34,717 nucleotides of DNA from a virus. The stretch's first letter is position 1; every line of letters begins with the position of its first letter. Under the pieces are notes generated by a model. That model did no database searches. It was not told where the DNA came from and saw only the letters and a program-made list of their open reading frames with translations. A program made the translations under genes and the position numbers. Shown here piece after piece: positions 1 through 5,979 of the stretch. The stretch is taken from positions 1 through 34,717 of the IMG/VR virus record IMGVR_UViG_3300043568_000917; one strand, written 5' to 3'.

Positions 1-119
1 CTCCAAAAAATAAAATGCAATCTTAAAATATACTTTTTTTGTATAAAATACTGAAATTTCCAAAACATAACGCTAAATCCAAATGTTTCGTAATCCTTAT
101 TAATTATTATTTTTTTCAT
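1..119 (-). CDS. partial small hypothetical protein, 3' end outside window
   Basis: An open frame runs from an ATG at 119 off the left edge (39 codons visible). It begins MKKIIINKDYETFGFSVMFW and is basic and aromatic. Its ATG overlaps the TGA stop of the 59-residue gene upstream (ATGA overlap), the coupling seen repeatedly in this genome, which is the main support. No family is recognised. Confidence 0.45.
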   Translation of the reverse strand, partial: MKKIIINKDYETFGFSVMFWKFQYFIQKKYILRLHFIFW

Positions 120-295
120 TTTATAAAATGTTGGTTTAGTTGATTAATCATTGTTTCTGTAGAAAACGGAAAACAAGTATGCGACCATAAGTGATAATCA
201 CATTCTTCATCGCTCCAATCAGGCTTAAAATAGCGTACGCAATCAATACCTGTAAACTTGTTATCAATTGCGTGTTTTAGTGTTAGTGGTTTCAT
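116..295 (-). CDS. small hypothetical protein (59 aa)
   Basis: ATG at 295, TGA at 118-116. The protein starts MKPLTLKHAIDNKFTGIDCV and has a DWSDEECDYHLW stretch, giving an acidic, Cys- and aromatic-containing small soluble protein. It follows the compact hairpin at 313-364 and overlaps the next ORF by 4 nt. Composition and tight packing suggest a real early phage gene. No family is recognised. Confidence 0.55.
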   Translation of the reverse strand: MKPLTLKHAIDNKFTGIDCVRYFKPDWSDEECDYHLWSHTCFPFSTETMINQLNQHFIK

Positions 296-312
296 TTTCT
301 TTTATTTTAAAT

Positions 313-364
313 TAATAACTTTTTGTTAACGAAATTAAAACTATCGTTAACGGGGGTGTTAGGC
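313..364 (-). repeat. compact attC-like hairpin (site 0)
   Basis: Minus strand: GCCTAAC (364-358), 6-nt spacer ACCCCC, arm GTTAACGA (351-344), 11-nt loop, arm TCGTTAAC (332-325), AAAAA, then GTTATTA (319-313). It resembles the three longer hairpins at 0.7-1.8 kb in having RYYYAAC and GTTRNNN-type boxes and an asymmetric spacer (6 versus 5 nt). The stem is only 8 bp and lacks the long arms, so it may be degenerate. The TAA inside GCCTAAC is the stop codon of the gene at 359-733. Confidence 0.4.
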
Positions 365-733
365 GTTATTTTTTGACAACAACACCAAGTTAGAAATCGT
401 ATCTACAAAAACTTCAAGACATTCTTGACTTTTGAACTTTACAGTTTCGCCCCAAGAATCAGAATAATATCCAACTTCTGGAGTGCTTATTACAGCATCT
501 AAATTACTCATCCAATTACAAAAACCTATCTCCAATCCATTGAAATTACATCCAATAAAGTTCAAATAATAGTCTGTATGAAAGTTTACTGACCATCCAA
601 TTTCTTGCAATTTTAATGCATCTTCTTTTGTTACTTTAATCGCACCGTTAGGGTATTCGTCTGACTTGAAAAAAGTAAAACAACGCCTAACATCGGTTTT
701 GTGCAAGTGGGGGTTATCTGCTATATTCATCAT
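359..733 (-). CDS. cassette 1 hypothetical protein (124 aa)
   Basis: The protein begins MMNIADNPHLHKTDVRRC and ends SKNNA. The stop TAA lies inside the GCCTAAC boundary box. The first 14 residues are encoded in the hairpin of the upstream cassette; block-specific coding begins at Val15-Arg16 (GTT AGG). It is a soluble mixed alpha/beta-looking protein with many aromatic residues (GYYSDSWGETVKF). No family is recognised. If the block can move, the start codon would be supplied by whichever site it joins, so the N-terminus is uncertain. Confidence 0.7.
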   Translation of the reverse strand: MMNIADNPHLHKTDVRRCFTFFKSDEYPNGAIKVTKEDALKLQEIGWSVNFHTDYYLNFIGCNFNGLEIGFCNWMSNLDAVISTPEVGYYSDSWGETVKFKSQECLEVFVDTISNLVLLSKNNA

Positions 734-817
734 TTGTTTTTTTTAATTAAGTTTAGTGGTGGGTTGAAACTTTCGTGCTTTAATGCCCCACCTGCACAAA
801 GCCGAGAAACGTTATGC
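685..817 (-). repeat. attC-like hairpin (site 1)
   Basis: Arms cggttttgtgcaagtgggg (694-712) and ccccacctgcacaaagccg (786-804) match at 17 of 19 positions. They are flanked by GCCTAAC (685-691) and GTTATGC (811-817). Spacers between box and stem are 2 nt on one side and 6 nt on the other, an asymmetry also seen in attC sites. The 73-nt loop holds the ATG of the downstream gene. The site shares CTAACATCGG and CAAAGCCG with site 3. Confidence 0.75.
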
Positions 818-1000
818 CGCATTTAACTGCGACTTACAGAAATCGTAGAATGATAATTCACTTCCACTTTCTTTCCATTTTACCCACTCTTTTTCTAACC
901 TAACATAGAACATAGATGGTACATCCATTTTACTATTTGGGTTAATGTCGTAATACAATTTATTACCACATTCAACTACTTCACTTGTATTTACTTGCAT
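812..1000 (-). CDS. cassette 2 second hypothetical protein (62 aa)
   Basis: ATG at 1000, four nt after the stop of the preceding ORF. It begins MQVNTSEVVECGNKLYYDIN and ends LNAA; the TAA stop is within the GCATAAC box at 817-811, as commonly seen for integron cassette genes. It is acidic with Trp-rich central residues (EKEWVKWKESGSELSF). No family is recognised. It lies in the same block as the ORF at 1005-1220. Confidence 0.65.
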   Translation of the reverse strand: MQVNTSEVVECGNKLYYDINPNSKMDVPSMFYVRLEKEWVKWKESGSELSFYDFCKSQLNAA

Positions 1001-1004
1001 ATTT

Positions 1005-1220
1005 CTATTTTTTATAATATTTGTCCATTAAATTTGTTGGCATTCCGAATGTTTCCATAACATCGTCAATAAATTGCTCACCATGTTTTTCACTTAACCT
1101 ATTTACCATATCTTTTTTTAAGAGTAGGTAAAATGGACGTAATAAAAAACGTGGCATAACAACAGATATACCCAATTTGGGTTTCTGTGGTTCATTCAAA
1201 ATTTCTGCTTCTTTATTCAT
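1005..1220 (-). CDS. cassette 2 first hypothetical protein (71 aa, or 50 aa)
   Basis: The long form starts at 1220 inside the upstream hairpin, and its first 20 or so residues (MNKEAEILNEPQKPKLGISV) are encoded by hairpin sequence. A second ATG at 1157 lies inside the GTTATGC boundary box and would give a 50-residue protein starting MPRFLLRPFYLLLKKDMVNR, fully contained in the block; this is at least as likely. The remainder is basic and ends DKYYKK. Its N-terminal hydrophobic stretch could be a weak membrane anchor. No family is recognised. Confidence 0.6.
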   Translation of the reverse strand: MNKEAEILNEPQKPKLGISVVMPRFLLRPFYLLLKKDMVNRLSEKHGEQFIDDVMETFGMPTNLMDKYYKK

Positions 1221-1284
1221 TTTATTTTAATTTTAAAGTTTCTACTCTTTAATCCCAAACTGGGTATATCTGCAAACGTTAGCA
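1154..1284 (-). repeat. attC-like hairpin (site 2)
   Basis: Arms cagatatacccaatttggg (1163-1181) and cccaaactgggtatatctg (1254-1272) match at 18 of 19 positions, between GCATAAC (1154-1160) and GTTAGCA (1278-1284). Box-to-stem spacers are 2 nt and 5 nt. The arm sequence differs from sites 1 and 3 while geometry is the same, which is the usual attC behaviour: structure conserved, sequence not. Confidence 0.75.
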
Positions 1285-1290
1285 GTAACC

Positions 1291-1656
1291 TTACTGACAC
1301 TCTAACTCATAGCCAGTTAAAGTGAAATATAAATTCTGTAATTGGTGTACATATTGTAAATGGACATGTATGTCAATATCCATCATTACAAATAGTTTAT
1401 TAATAATTAGATTATAATAATGATAGCATTCCGTTTCTTCATTGTATTTAAACTGAAATTTATCTAACCAATCAAAATCTAGTTCTATTGGTTCAATAGC
1501 ATTTGCAGAATAGCAACCAATTGACTTTTCGCCAACTAATAAACGAAGTGTATTATCACTATGTAGTGAACAAATCGGTAATGCTGTTCCTTGAAATTCG
1601 TCTAATCCATAAACGAAATTTCCTATTCTTAAATCTTGTACTTTTAAATTTGACAT
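1291..1656 (-). CDS. cassette 3 hypothetical protein (121 aa)
   Basis: Starts MSNLKVQDLRIGNFVYGLDE and ends TLTGYELECQ. It lies wholly inside block 3; start codon 47 nt after the GTTAGCAG box, stop directly before the closing box. The opening 'LRIGNFVYG' followed by short beta-like segments resembles small proteins I recall from Bacteroidota phages and chromosomes (LRxGNxV start), but I cannot name a family. Acidic and rich in aromatic residues. The plus-strand frame covering this region is a shadow. Confidence 0.75.
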   Translation of the reverse strand: MSNLKVQDLRIGNFVYGLDEFQGTALPICSLHSDNTLRLLVGEKSIGCYSANAIEPIELDFDWLDKFQFKYNEETECYHYYNLIINKLFVMMDIDIHVHLQYVHQLQNLYFTLTGYELECQ

Positions 1657-1696
1657 TTTTTTATTTTTATTTTGTACGACTGACCAAAAAGGCTAC

Positions 1697-1828
1697 TGCT
1701 AACATCGGCTTTGCAATAGTTGGGCAGTCGTGGTTAATTGAACATTTTTACTTCTATTTAGCTTTGTGCAAGGGTTTGACATTTCGTTTCCAAATTCCCA
1801 ACCATCGCAAAGCCGTGAACCGTTATTT
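1697..1828 (-). repeat. attC-like hairpin (site 3)
   Basis: Arms cggctttgcaatagttggg (1706-1724) and cccaaccatcgcaaagccg (1797-1815) match at 17 of 19 positions, between TGCTAAC (1697-1703) and GTTATTT (1822-1828). Spacers are 2 and 6 nt. The loop holds a further partial arm copy, gctttgtgcaaggg at 1761-1774, suggesting a past rearrangement. The TAA of the AAATAAC box is the stop codon of the gene at 1823-2173. Confidence 0.75.
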
Positions 1829-2173
1829 CTTCTTCAAAATCCCATCCAAATCAACACTATCCAGCACCGCATCGAGTTTGTCGATTAAAGCGTCTGTAAC
1901 TTCATCCGTTAAGGTGTTACGCATTGATTTTTCAATCCTACCCAAAACAATCGTAGTTGTATCCATTGTAAGGTTTAAATTTTTCATTGCATCGGCAATT
2001 TTCTTATCTACTACTTTTTTATTTGGAATGCTTAACTGGTCGTACTTATACTGTTGCTTCAATACGCTTACATTTGCTTCCTGTATAGTTTTCTTACACC
2101 CTTTAATGTAAAGGCTCGTAATAGCGCAAAGTGCGCTTAAACGTGTGATATTGTCTTTTTCTTCTTTACTCAT
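1823..2173 (-). CDS. hypothetical helical protein (116 aa)
   Basis: Starts MSKEEKDNITRLSALCAITS and ends LDGILKKK. Mostly alpha-helical by composition with a repeated acidic C-terminal helix (TDALIDKLDAVLDSVDLDG). ATG overlaps the stop of the upstream gene by 8 nt, so it belongs to the transcription unit beginning near 2.89 kb. Its stop codon sits in the first attC-like box (AAATAAC), so it may be the last ordinary gene before the cassettes, or the gene of a fourth cassette. No family is recognised. Confidence 0.75.
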   Translation of the reverse strand: MSKEEKDNITRLSALCAITSLYIKGCKKTIQEANVSVLKQQYKYDQLSIPNKKVVDKKIADAMKNLNLTMDTTTIVLGRIEKSMRNTLTDEVTDALIDKLDAVLDSVDLDGILKKK

Positions 2174-2471
2174 TTTCCTTATCTTTTATTTGTTCAATTA
2201 AATTATACTCGATTGCTTCCTTAATATCGTATTTCGGCTTAATTCTGCGGTTTTCCGTATCAAAAAATTCAATATCGGTAATCTCAACATCCATCCAATT
2301 CTCAATTGGTGTAATGTAGCCATCGCCTGTTTCGTACTTATCAACCGTAAATTCAAAATTTACAGTTCCGTCAAAAATAACGCTATTTAAATCTGTCGGG
2401 TCATCGTACACAAGCACCGTTGCATCGCCTGATTGAGTGCCTATGTTGTAATCGTGTAATTCTACTTTCAT
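2166..2471 (-). CDS. hypothetical acidic protein (101 aa)
   Basis: Starts MKVELHDYNIGTQSGDATVL and ends QIKDKENE. Predominantly beta-like in the first 70 residues with a short helical tail, strongly acidic. Overlaps both neighbours by 4-8 nt, so it is co-translated with them. Function unknown. Confidence 0.75.
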   Translation of the reverse strand: MKVELHDYNIGTQSGDATVLVYDDPTDLNSVIFDGTVNFEFTVDKYETGDGYITPIENWMDVEITDIEFFDTENRRIKPKYDIKEAIEYNLIEQIKDKENE

Positions 2472-2668
2472 TTTAAATATTCTTTAAGTTTATTTTCGTA
2501 ATTAATCGTTTTAAATTCTTCCTCCCAATAATTCCGCCCCTCTGGTATTTCTAGGATTGAATTTAGCTTTTGCCTTATGTGTTCCGAGTATTCCAACTTT
2601 TGCACCCTAACTTTTGGTTTGTGGTGCATTGCTAGTTGGATAGGGAATAATAGTAGGATTAGGCGCAT
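2468..2668 (-). CDS. small hypothetical protein with hydrophobic N-terminus (66 aa)
   Basis: Starts MRLILLLFPIQLAMHHKPK, a short hydrophobic run after one Arg that could act as a membrane anchor or a weak signal sequence. The rest is charged and helical (YSEHIRQKLNSILEIPEG). Overlaps the next ORF by 4 nt and the previous one by 10 nt. No family is recognised. Confidence 0.65.
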   Translation of the reverse strand: MRLILLLFPIQLAMHHKPKVRVQKLEYSEHIRQKLNSILEIPEGRNYWEEEFKTINYENKLKEYLK

Positions 2669-2856
2669 TTTTCTAATTTATCAAATCCTGTAATTATTAC
2701 AACTTGTTCTTGTAGCTGTGTACTCCAGCATCTTTTTTTAATTATTGGATTGCCCAAGTTATCACATTCAATAAATGTATTTATGTTATGTTTTCTAACA
2801 TTTTTTAATTTGTAATAGTTTTCTGCACCTTTTAATTTAAAAAATTGAGCTTTCAT
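2659..2856 (-). CDS. small basic hypothetical protein (65 aa)
   Basis: Starts MKAQFFKLKGAENYYKLKNV with a later KKRCWSTQLQEQVVIITGF segment; basic, beta-rich in appearance. It is the first gene after the repeated promoter element at 2.89 kb, with a predicted leader of roughly 30 nt. Function unknown. Confidence 0.7.
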   Translation of the reverse strand: MKAQFFKLKGAENYYKLKNVRKHNINTFIECDNLGNPIIKKRCWSTQLQEQVVIITGFDKLEKCA

Positions 2857-2889
2857 AACCTTTTTGTTTTAATTGTTAATAATTATATA

Positions 2890-2922
2890 CAAATATATAA
2901 ATTAATTTTGAATAAACTACAA
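2890..2922 (-). promoter_or_regulatory. early promoter copy 1
   Basis: Minus-strand TATATTTG (2897-2890) fits the Bacteroidota -7 consensus TAnnTTTG. A TTG (2922-2920) lies 22 nt upstream. The 26 bases 2890-2915 are identical to 5450-5475. It precedes the gene starting at 2856. Confidence 0.6.
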
Positions 2923-2958
2923 TATTTATAAAAATATTTTTCATTAAGATTTATTAAC

Positions 2959-2982
2959 AAAAAGGGGTTAACCCCCCTCTTT
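2959..2982 (-). terminator. intrinsic terminator after HTH gene
   Basis: On the minus strand a G-rich arm, TTAA loop and CCCC arm are followed by five T residues (2963-2959). The hairpin overlaps the stop codon of the gene at 2968-3186. It separates that unit from the promoter at 2.89 kb. Confidence 0.55.
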
Positions 2983-3186
2983 GCTAACAATTTCTGCTAT
3001 TCGTTGCATTGTGGTTATATTTAACCCTCGTTTATCATTCAAAAATAAATAAAGTTGGTTCGAATTCAATTTACAAAGCTTAGTAAATGCGTGTATACTT
3101 AAATCATGCTTAGCCATGTAGTCGTTAATAATTTCCTTGCAATCCCTCGTAAGGTTAATTAATTGATGTGGTTTTATCTTTTCCAT
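2968..3186 (-). CDS. small HTH (Cro/CI-like) DNA-binding protein (72 aa)
   Basis: Residues about 25-68 (DLSIHAFTKLCKLNSNQLYL, then a LNITTMQRIAEIV helix) have the helix-turn-helix pattern of XRE/Cro-CI proteins: a short N-terminal helix, the recognition pair, and a final helix ending in IAEIVSKEGG. It is likely a transcriptional regulator of phage genes, but no operator can be assigned. It is the last gene of the recombination operon, 2 nt after the SSB-like gene, and ends at a terminator. Confidence 0.7.
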   Translation of the reverse strand: MEKIKPHQLINLTRDCKEIINDYMAKHDLSIHAFTKLCKLNSNQLYLFLNDKRGLNITTMQRIAEIVSKEGG

Positions 3187-3188
3187 GA

Positions 3189-3530
3189 TTAAAAAGGTAA
3201 TTTATCATCTTCCATTGTTGGCTCTGGTGCTGGTATTGGTACGCTTACAGGTGCAGAACTTTCGTTCGATATTTTCCAAACCTCCAAAGTATTGAAAAAG
3301 CGGTCTTTACCCTCTTTGTCCGTCCATTTACGCCCACGTACATTTATACTTACTTGCACCAAATCACCCAGCTTGTAATTATCCAATACTTTACATTTTT
3401 CTTGTGATACTTGCAAAACAATACTCTGTGGGTATTGCTCTTTGGTTTCGATTACAAATTCACGTAAAGCAAATTTTTCGCTTACTTGTTTGGTATCAAA
3501 TACCCTAATTAATTCTCCTTTTAAATCCAT
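3189..3530 (-). CDS. DUF3127-like single-stranded DNA-binding protein (113 aa)
   Basis: An OB-fold-type protein by pattern: MDLKGELIRVFDTKQVSEKF, then FVIETKEQYPQSIVLQVSQE, GDLVQVSINVRGRKW and a disordered Pro-rich linker ending in the acidic tip DDKLPF. The N-terminal half matches what I recall of the Bacteroidota DUF3127 family, and the tail resembles the SSB C-terminal peptide that recruits partner proteins. It overlaps the exonuclease gene start by 10 nt and sits with an annealing protein, as expected of a phage recombination and replication cassette. Confidence 0.75.
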   Translation of the reverse strand: MDLKGELIRVFDTKQVSEKFALREFVIETKEQYPQSIVLQVSQEKCKVLDNYKLGDLVQVSINVRGRKWTDKEGKDRFFNTLEVWKISNESSAPVSVPIPAPEPTMEDDKLPF

Positions 3531-4177
3531 GATTTTTGGTTTTTAGTTGTTAATTCTGCTAAACATTCTTTATAGTACACATTAGCAATTTCGTACTGTT
3601 TTTTAATTTCTTCCTCTATTTCCAAATCCCTTTCAACTCTCACAGCTGTAATTCTTTTTTCAGCTTCTATGTGGTCCACCTTGTGCATGGTTAAGTCATC
3701 CCAAGCACTAAGTAAGCTATCAGGTGTTGAAGTAAGGCAATAAATCACTTCTGCAACTTCTTTGTTGTAAAGCATCATGTAACCCCTCATTTGCCAATCG
3801 TAGCCACTTTTTTTAACGCTTTTTTGCGCTTCTTCTTCATACGCTGGGAATGTATCAAATGACCAACTGCATTTAATATCAATAATACGGTCTTCCGCAT
3901 TTATATCACACTCACCTGTTAACCAGCCTAAATCTATGCGTTCGGTATTTTTAACAAAATCCATAAACCTAACTTGATTTACTAAATCAATCCCGACTTG
4001 TTCGTTCGCTATACCCTTGCTAAGGTACTTGTTTTCTAAAATAGGTTTTAAACCGTAGAAGTCGCATTTTGCTTTTTCTTGTATGTATGATTTAACGGTT
4101 TCGCATAGTGGCTCGGCTTTACTTCTGCCCTTAGTCATTAAGTTGCTAAGTTCTGAACATCTTACTTTTAGTTCCAT
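3521..4177 (-). CDS. PD-(D/E)XK exonuclease, YqaJ/lambda Exo type (218 aa)
   Basis: Likely a 5'-3' double-strand exonuclease that makes single strands for the annealing protein. Visible motifs are ANEQVGIDLV near residue 60 (Glu of the helix), GECDINAEDRIIDIKCSW at 88-105 with the D-x-K signature at 100-102, and DWQMRGYMML near 127-136 with the conserved Gln. These match the YqaJ-like viral recombinase fold in order and spacing. The context of SSB-like protein downstream and Rad52-like protein upstream supports a two-component recombination system. Confidence 0.75.
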   Translation of the reverse strand: MELKVRCSELSNLMTKGRSKAEPLCETVKSYIQEKAKCDFYGLKPILENKYLSKGIANEQVGIDLVNQVRFMDFVKNTERIDLGWLTGECDINAEDRIIDIKCSWSFDTFPAYEEEAQKSVKKSGYDWQMRGYMMLYNKEVAEVIYCLTSTPDSLLSAWDDLTMHKVDHIEAEKRITAVRVERDLEIEEEIKKQYEIANVYYKECLAELTTKNQKSWI

Positions 4178-4178
4178 T

Positions 4179-4814
4179 TTACTTTATTTTAGTTATTGAT
4201 TTAATATGTTTTTTTAAAATTGGATATAAACCTACTCGCTCATTTTTTGCGTAAGATATTTCTATATTTTCATCTGCTTCTATTGAAAAATAACCTAAAA
4301 AAAAGCTATCATCTTTACTCACAACCTCCACAACATCGCCAGTTTGGAATTGCATAAAATCTATTTTTTTGGTGGGTAGTTGGGCGTGTTGATATGCAGA
4401 ATATAATCCAGTTGAGGTACAGTCAATATAATAACCCTTATATTTTCCAGATATTTCTATTTTGTCTAAATAATCTCCGTCATCATCCCACACCTCCAAT
4501 TCCACAGGCTCGGAAAACTCACACGTATCGGGTAATTCATCAAATTTACCCTCTTTGGCTAGTTGGGTGTATTTTTGGTTTAAGCTTTCATCCTCCCCCG
4601 AAAAATCAAAGTCAGATGGGAAGTGTTGTTTTATTTCTTCTGTGATTTCGGGGTAGTTGCCATTATCAATATCATCCCAAAACAAATCATTAGTTATATC
4701 CCAATCAAAAGCATCAAGTAAAAAAGTTTTATCGTTTCTTCTCGGATTTATATTTCTCTCCGCCAAATACTCCGCCATGCGTCTATAAGGTTGTTTTAAA
4801 TCGCTAATTTTCAT
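4179..4814 (-). CDS. hypothetical acidic protein (211 aa)
   Basis: Start chosen at ATG 4814 (MKISDLKQPYRRMAEYLAER), one nt after the stop of the annealing-protein gene; the same TAA-G-ATG spacing is found before the endolysin. A longer form from 4832 is possible. Residues 25-120 are very acidic (DWDITNDLFWDDIDNGNYPE), and the C-terminus has a beta-rich segment (GDVVEVVSKDDSFFLGYF). Being inside the recombination operon, it may assist replication or recombination or mimic DNA, but this is inference only. Confidence 0.75.
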   Translation of the reverse strand: MKISDLKQPYRRMAEYLAERNINPRRNDKTFLLDAFDWDITNDLFWDDIDNGNYPEITEEIKQHFPSDFDFSGEDESLNQKYTQLAKEGKFDELPDTCEFSEPVELEVWDDDGDYLDKIEISGKYKGYYIDCTSTGLYSAYQHAQLPTKKIDFMQFQTGDVVEVVSKDDSFFLGYFSIEADENIEISYAKNERVGLYPILKKHIKSITKIK

Positions 4815-4815
4815 C

Positions 4816-5421
4816 TTATTTCGCTTTTTCATTAATAAATTTATTTAATTCATCTCTTTGTACTTCGCTTAACTCAAAGGTTTCTTCTAACTTCTCAATT
4901 GAATACGTGCCCTTTTTAATGCTATCTAAAGCTCCGTTAAATCTTGCTTTGTCAAGTGTTGGCTTTTTCGGTGCTGGTGCTTCGTAACCCTCAGGCAAAT
5001 CTTCCCCAGCGTAGATATAAATTCCCAAACCAAACATTGCTAAATTCTTAGTTAAACAGCGCATTATAGTCTTGTTTATATCGAACATAGTGTACGCTTC
5101 GCAAGTTTTTTCTCCAAACTTAGTTGTGTAAGTGTACGGTGTGGTTTTCATTGCCTTATTTGCTCCATCCATTACAGGTAACCACATTTCGTGCATAATA
5201 TTTCCAACAGTTACGCGAGTGTAAACCATTGCTCCGCTTTCATCTGCGAAATAAGGTAACCCTCTAGTATCTTTAACAATGTAGTAAGTAGCTTCAGGAC
5301 ATACCTTTTGAAATTCAGACCAAGCCCAAGCCCAGCTAAGATAAGTTAAACCGCTCTTTTTTTCGGTTTTTTCGTTCACATTAATACTTGATAACGTTTC
5401 GAAGATTGTTTTGTTTTCCAT
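4816..5421 (-). CDS. single-strand annealing protein, Rad52-like (DUF1071/Sak type), 201 aa
   Basis: The motif GLTYLSWAWAWSEFQKVCPEA (residues 24-44) is the hallmark of the DUF1071/Sak-like annealing proteins (YLSWAWAW). It is followed by VGNIMHEMWLPVMDGANKAM and the conserved DINKTIMRCLTKNLAMFGLG segment near 125-145. The protein would coat single strands and anneal homologous DNA in phage recombination. It is first in its unit, 29 nt from the repeated promoter at 5.45 kb, and is followed by the exonuclease and SSB-like genes. Confidence 0.85.
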   Translation of the reverse strand: MENKTIFETLSSINVNEKTEKKSGLTYLSWAWAWSEFQKVCPEATYYIVKDTRGLPYFADESGAMVYTRVTVGNIMHEMWLPVMDGANKAMKTTPYTYTTKFGEKTCEAYTMFDINKTIMRCLTKNLAMFGLGIYIYAGEDLPEGYEAPAPKKPTLDKARFNGALDSIKKGTYSIEKLEETFELSEVQRDELNKFINEKAK

Positions 5422-5449
5422 AATCGTTTTGGTTTTAATTGTTATACTG

Positions 5450-5475
5450 CAAATATATAAATTAATTTTGAATAA
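5450..5475 (-). promoter_or_regulatory. early promoter copy 2
   Basis: Identical over 26 bases to 2890-2915, with the -7 element TATATTTG at 5457-5450. It lies directly upstream of the annealing-protein gene, giving a leader of about 22 nt. There is no clear TTG at the -33 distance, so the conserved TTATTCAAAAT block may serve as the upstream recognition element. Confidence 0.6.
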
Positions 5476-5476
5476 T

Positions 5477-5559
5477 ATTACTTATTTACAAAAAATGTTA
5501 CTTAAAATTTTTAATTGATTGATTTTTAAGTAGTTAATTTTTTAAATAAATATTACTTA
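5477..5559. promoter_or_regulatory. iterated TTACTTA motif upstream of promoter 2
   Basis: ATTACTTA at 5477-5484, GTTACTTA at 5497-5504, the inverted TAAGTAGT at 5527-5534 and ATTACTTA at 5552-5559 recur at about 20-30 nt in the gap before the annealing-protein gene. Could be operator sites. In such AT-rich DNA chance recurrence is possible. Confidence 0.25.
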
Positions 5560-5979
5560 AACGCTTTTTTGTTGGTTTTCTTCACGCTTCAAATTGCTAA
5601 TGTGTTGGTTCATTGCGTCTATAATACCATTACACACTTCAAAAAAAGTTCGCATTTGGTAATAAACCCCATCCCATTGCTTTTCATTCGCATACTCGTT
5701 TATACTTTCAAATTTTCCAATTTCAACAGCCTTTGCCATAGGTAAATTCAAACTCATTGCTTTTTTGGTTTCGGTTCGCCTTACCCTTTCAGTTTCTGCT
5801 TCTGCATTTTTCCACCTTATACGCGCGTCACTCATTTCGGCGCTGTAAAAAGCCAAATGAGTTATTAGCTGGACGCGTTGGAACATAATTTCATTAATAC
5901 CATTGTAGTCCATTGGTAACCCGTGATACCATTCTATAATCTCGTTAATTTCTTCAATCGTTTTGTTTAAGTTGTTCAT
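5557..5979 (-). CDS. hypothetical helical protein (140 aa)
   Basis: Starts MNNLNKTIEEINEIIEWYHG; almost entirely helical and highly charged, with a heptad-like central part (RIRWKNAEAETERVRRTETK) that suggests a coiled coil or helical bundle. Starts 26 nt inside the NinG gene end. It follows replication genes in the same unit, so a replication-associated role is plausible but not shown. Confidence 0.75.
   Translation of the reverse strand: MNNLNKTIEEINEIIEWYHGLPMDYNGINEIMFQRVQLITHLAFYSAEMSDARIRWKNAEAETERVRRTETKKAMSLNLPMAKAVEIGKFESINEYANEKQWDGVYYQMRTFFEVCNGIIDAMNQHISNLKREENQQKSV

Larger units (their letters stand above)
358..1828 (-). mobile_element. integron-like gene cassette array (three cassettes, no integrase seen)
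   Basis: Three blocks hold one or two short ORFs each. On the minus strand block 3 runs 1703 to 1278, block 2 runs 1160 to 811 and block 1 runs 691 to 358. Each starts with a GTTA-type box and ends with its reverse complement: GTTAGCAGTA/TACTGCTAAC, GTTATGCC/GGCATAAC, GTTAGGCGTT/AACGCCTAAC. Between and above the blocks lie linkers of 119, 117 and 118 nt that fold into 19-bp-arm hairpins. In integrons a cassette's R'' box (RYYYAAC) pairs with its own first bases (TTRRRY) after excision, and the attC hairpin lies downstream of the gene; both hold here. Some boxes deviate from consensus (TGCTAAC, GTTATGC, AAATAAC). No tyrosine integrase is in the window. Alternatives are another hairpin-dependent exchange system or a MITE-like family. 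Confidence 0.6.

Noticed and set aside
685-1828. Hairpins 1-3 as intrinsic terminators
   Set aside because: They lack T tracts, have 72-73-nt loops, and their flanking boxes match across gene blocks rather than across the hairpin, which a terminator does not explain.
358-1828. MITE or insertion-sequence copies
   Set aside because: Terminal repeats differ between blocks, no target duplications were seen, and no transposase is present. Not fully excluded.
1503-2111. 202-codon plus-strand frame crossing site 3 and the gene at 1823-2173
   Set aside because: It is antisense to two well-supported genes and reads through a hairpin linker; the Phe/Ser/Leu-rich product is typical of the reverse strand of AT-rich coding DNA.
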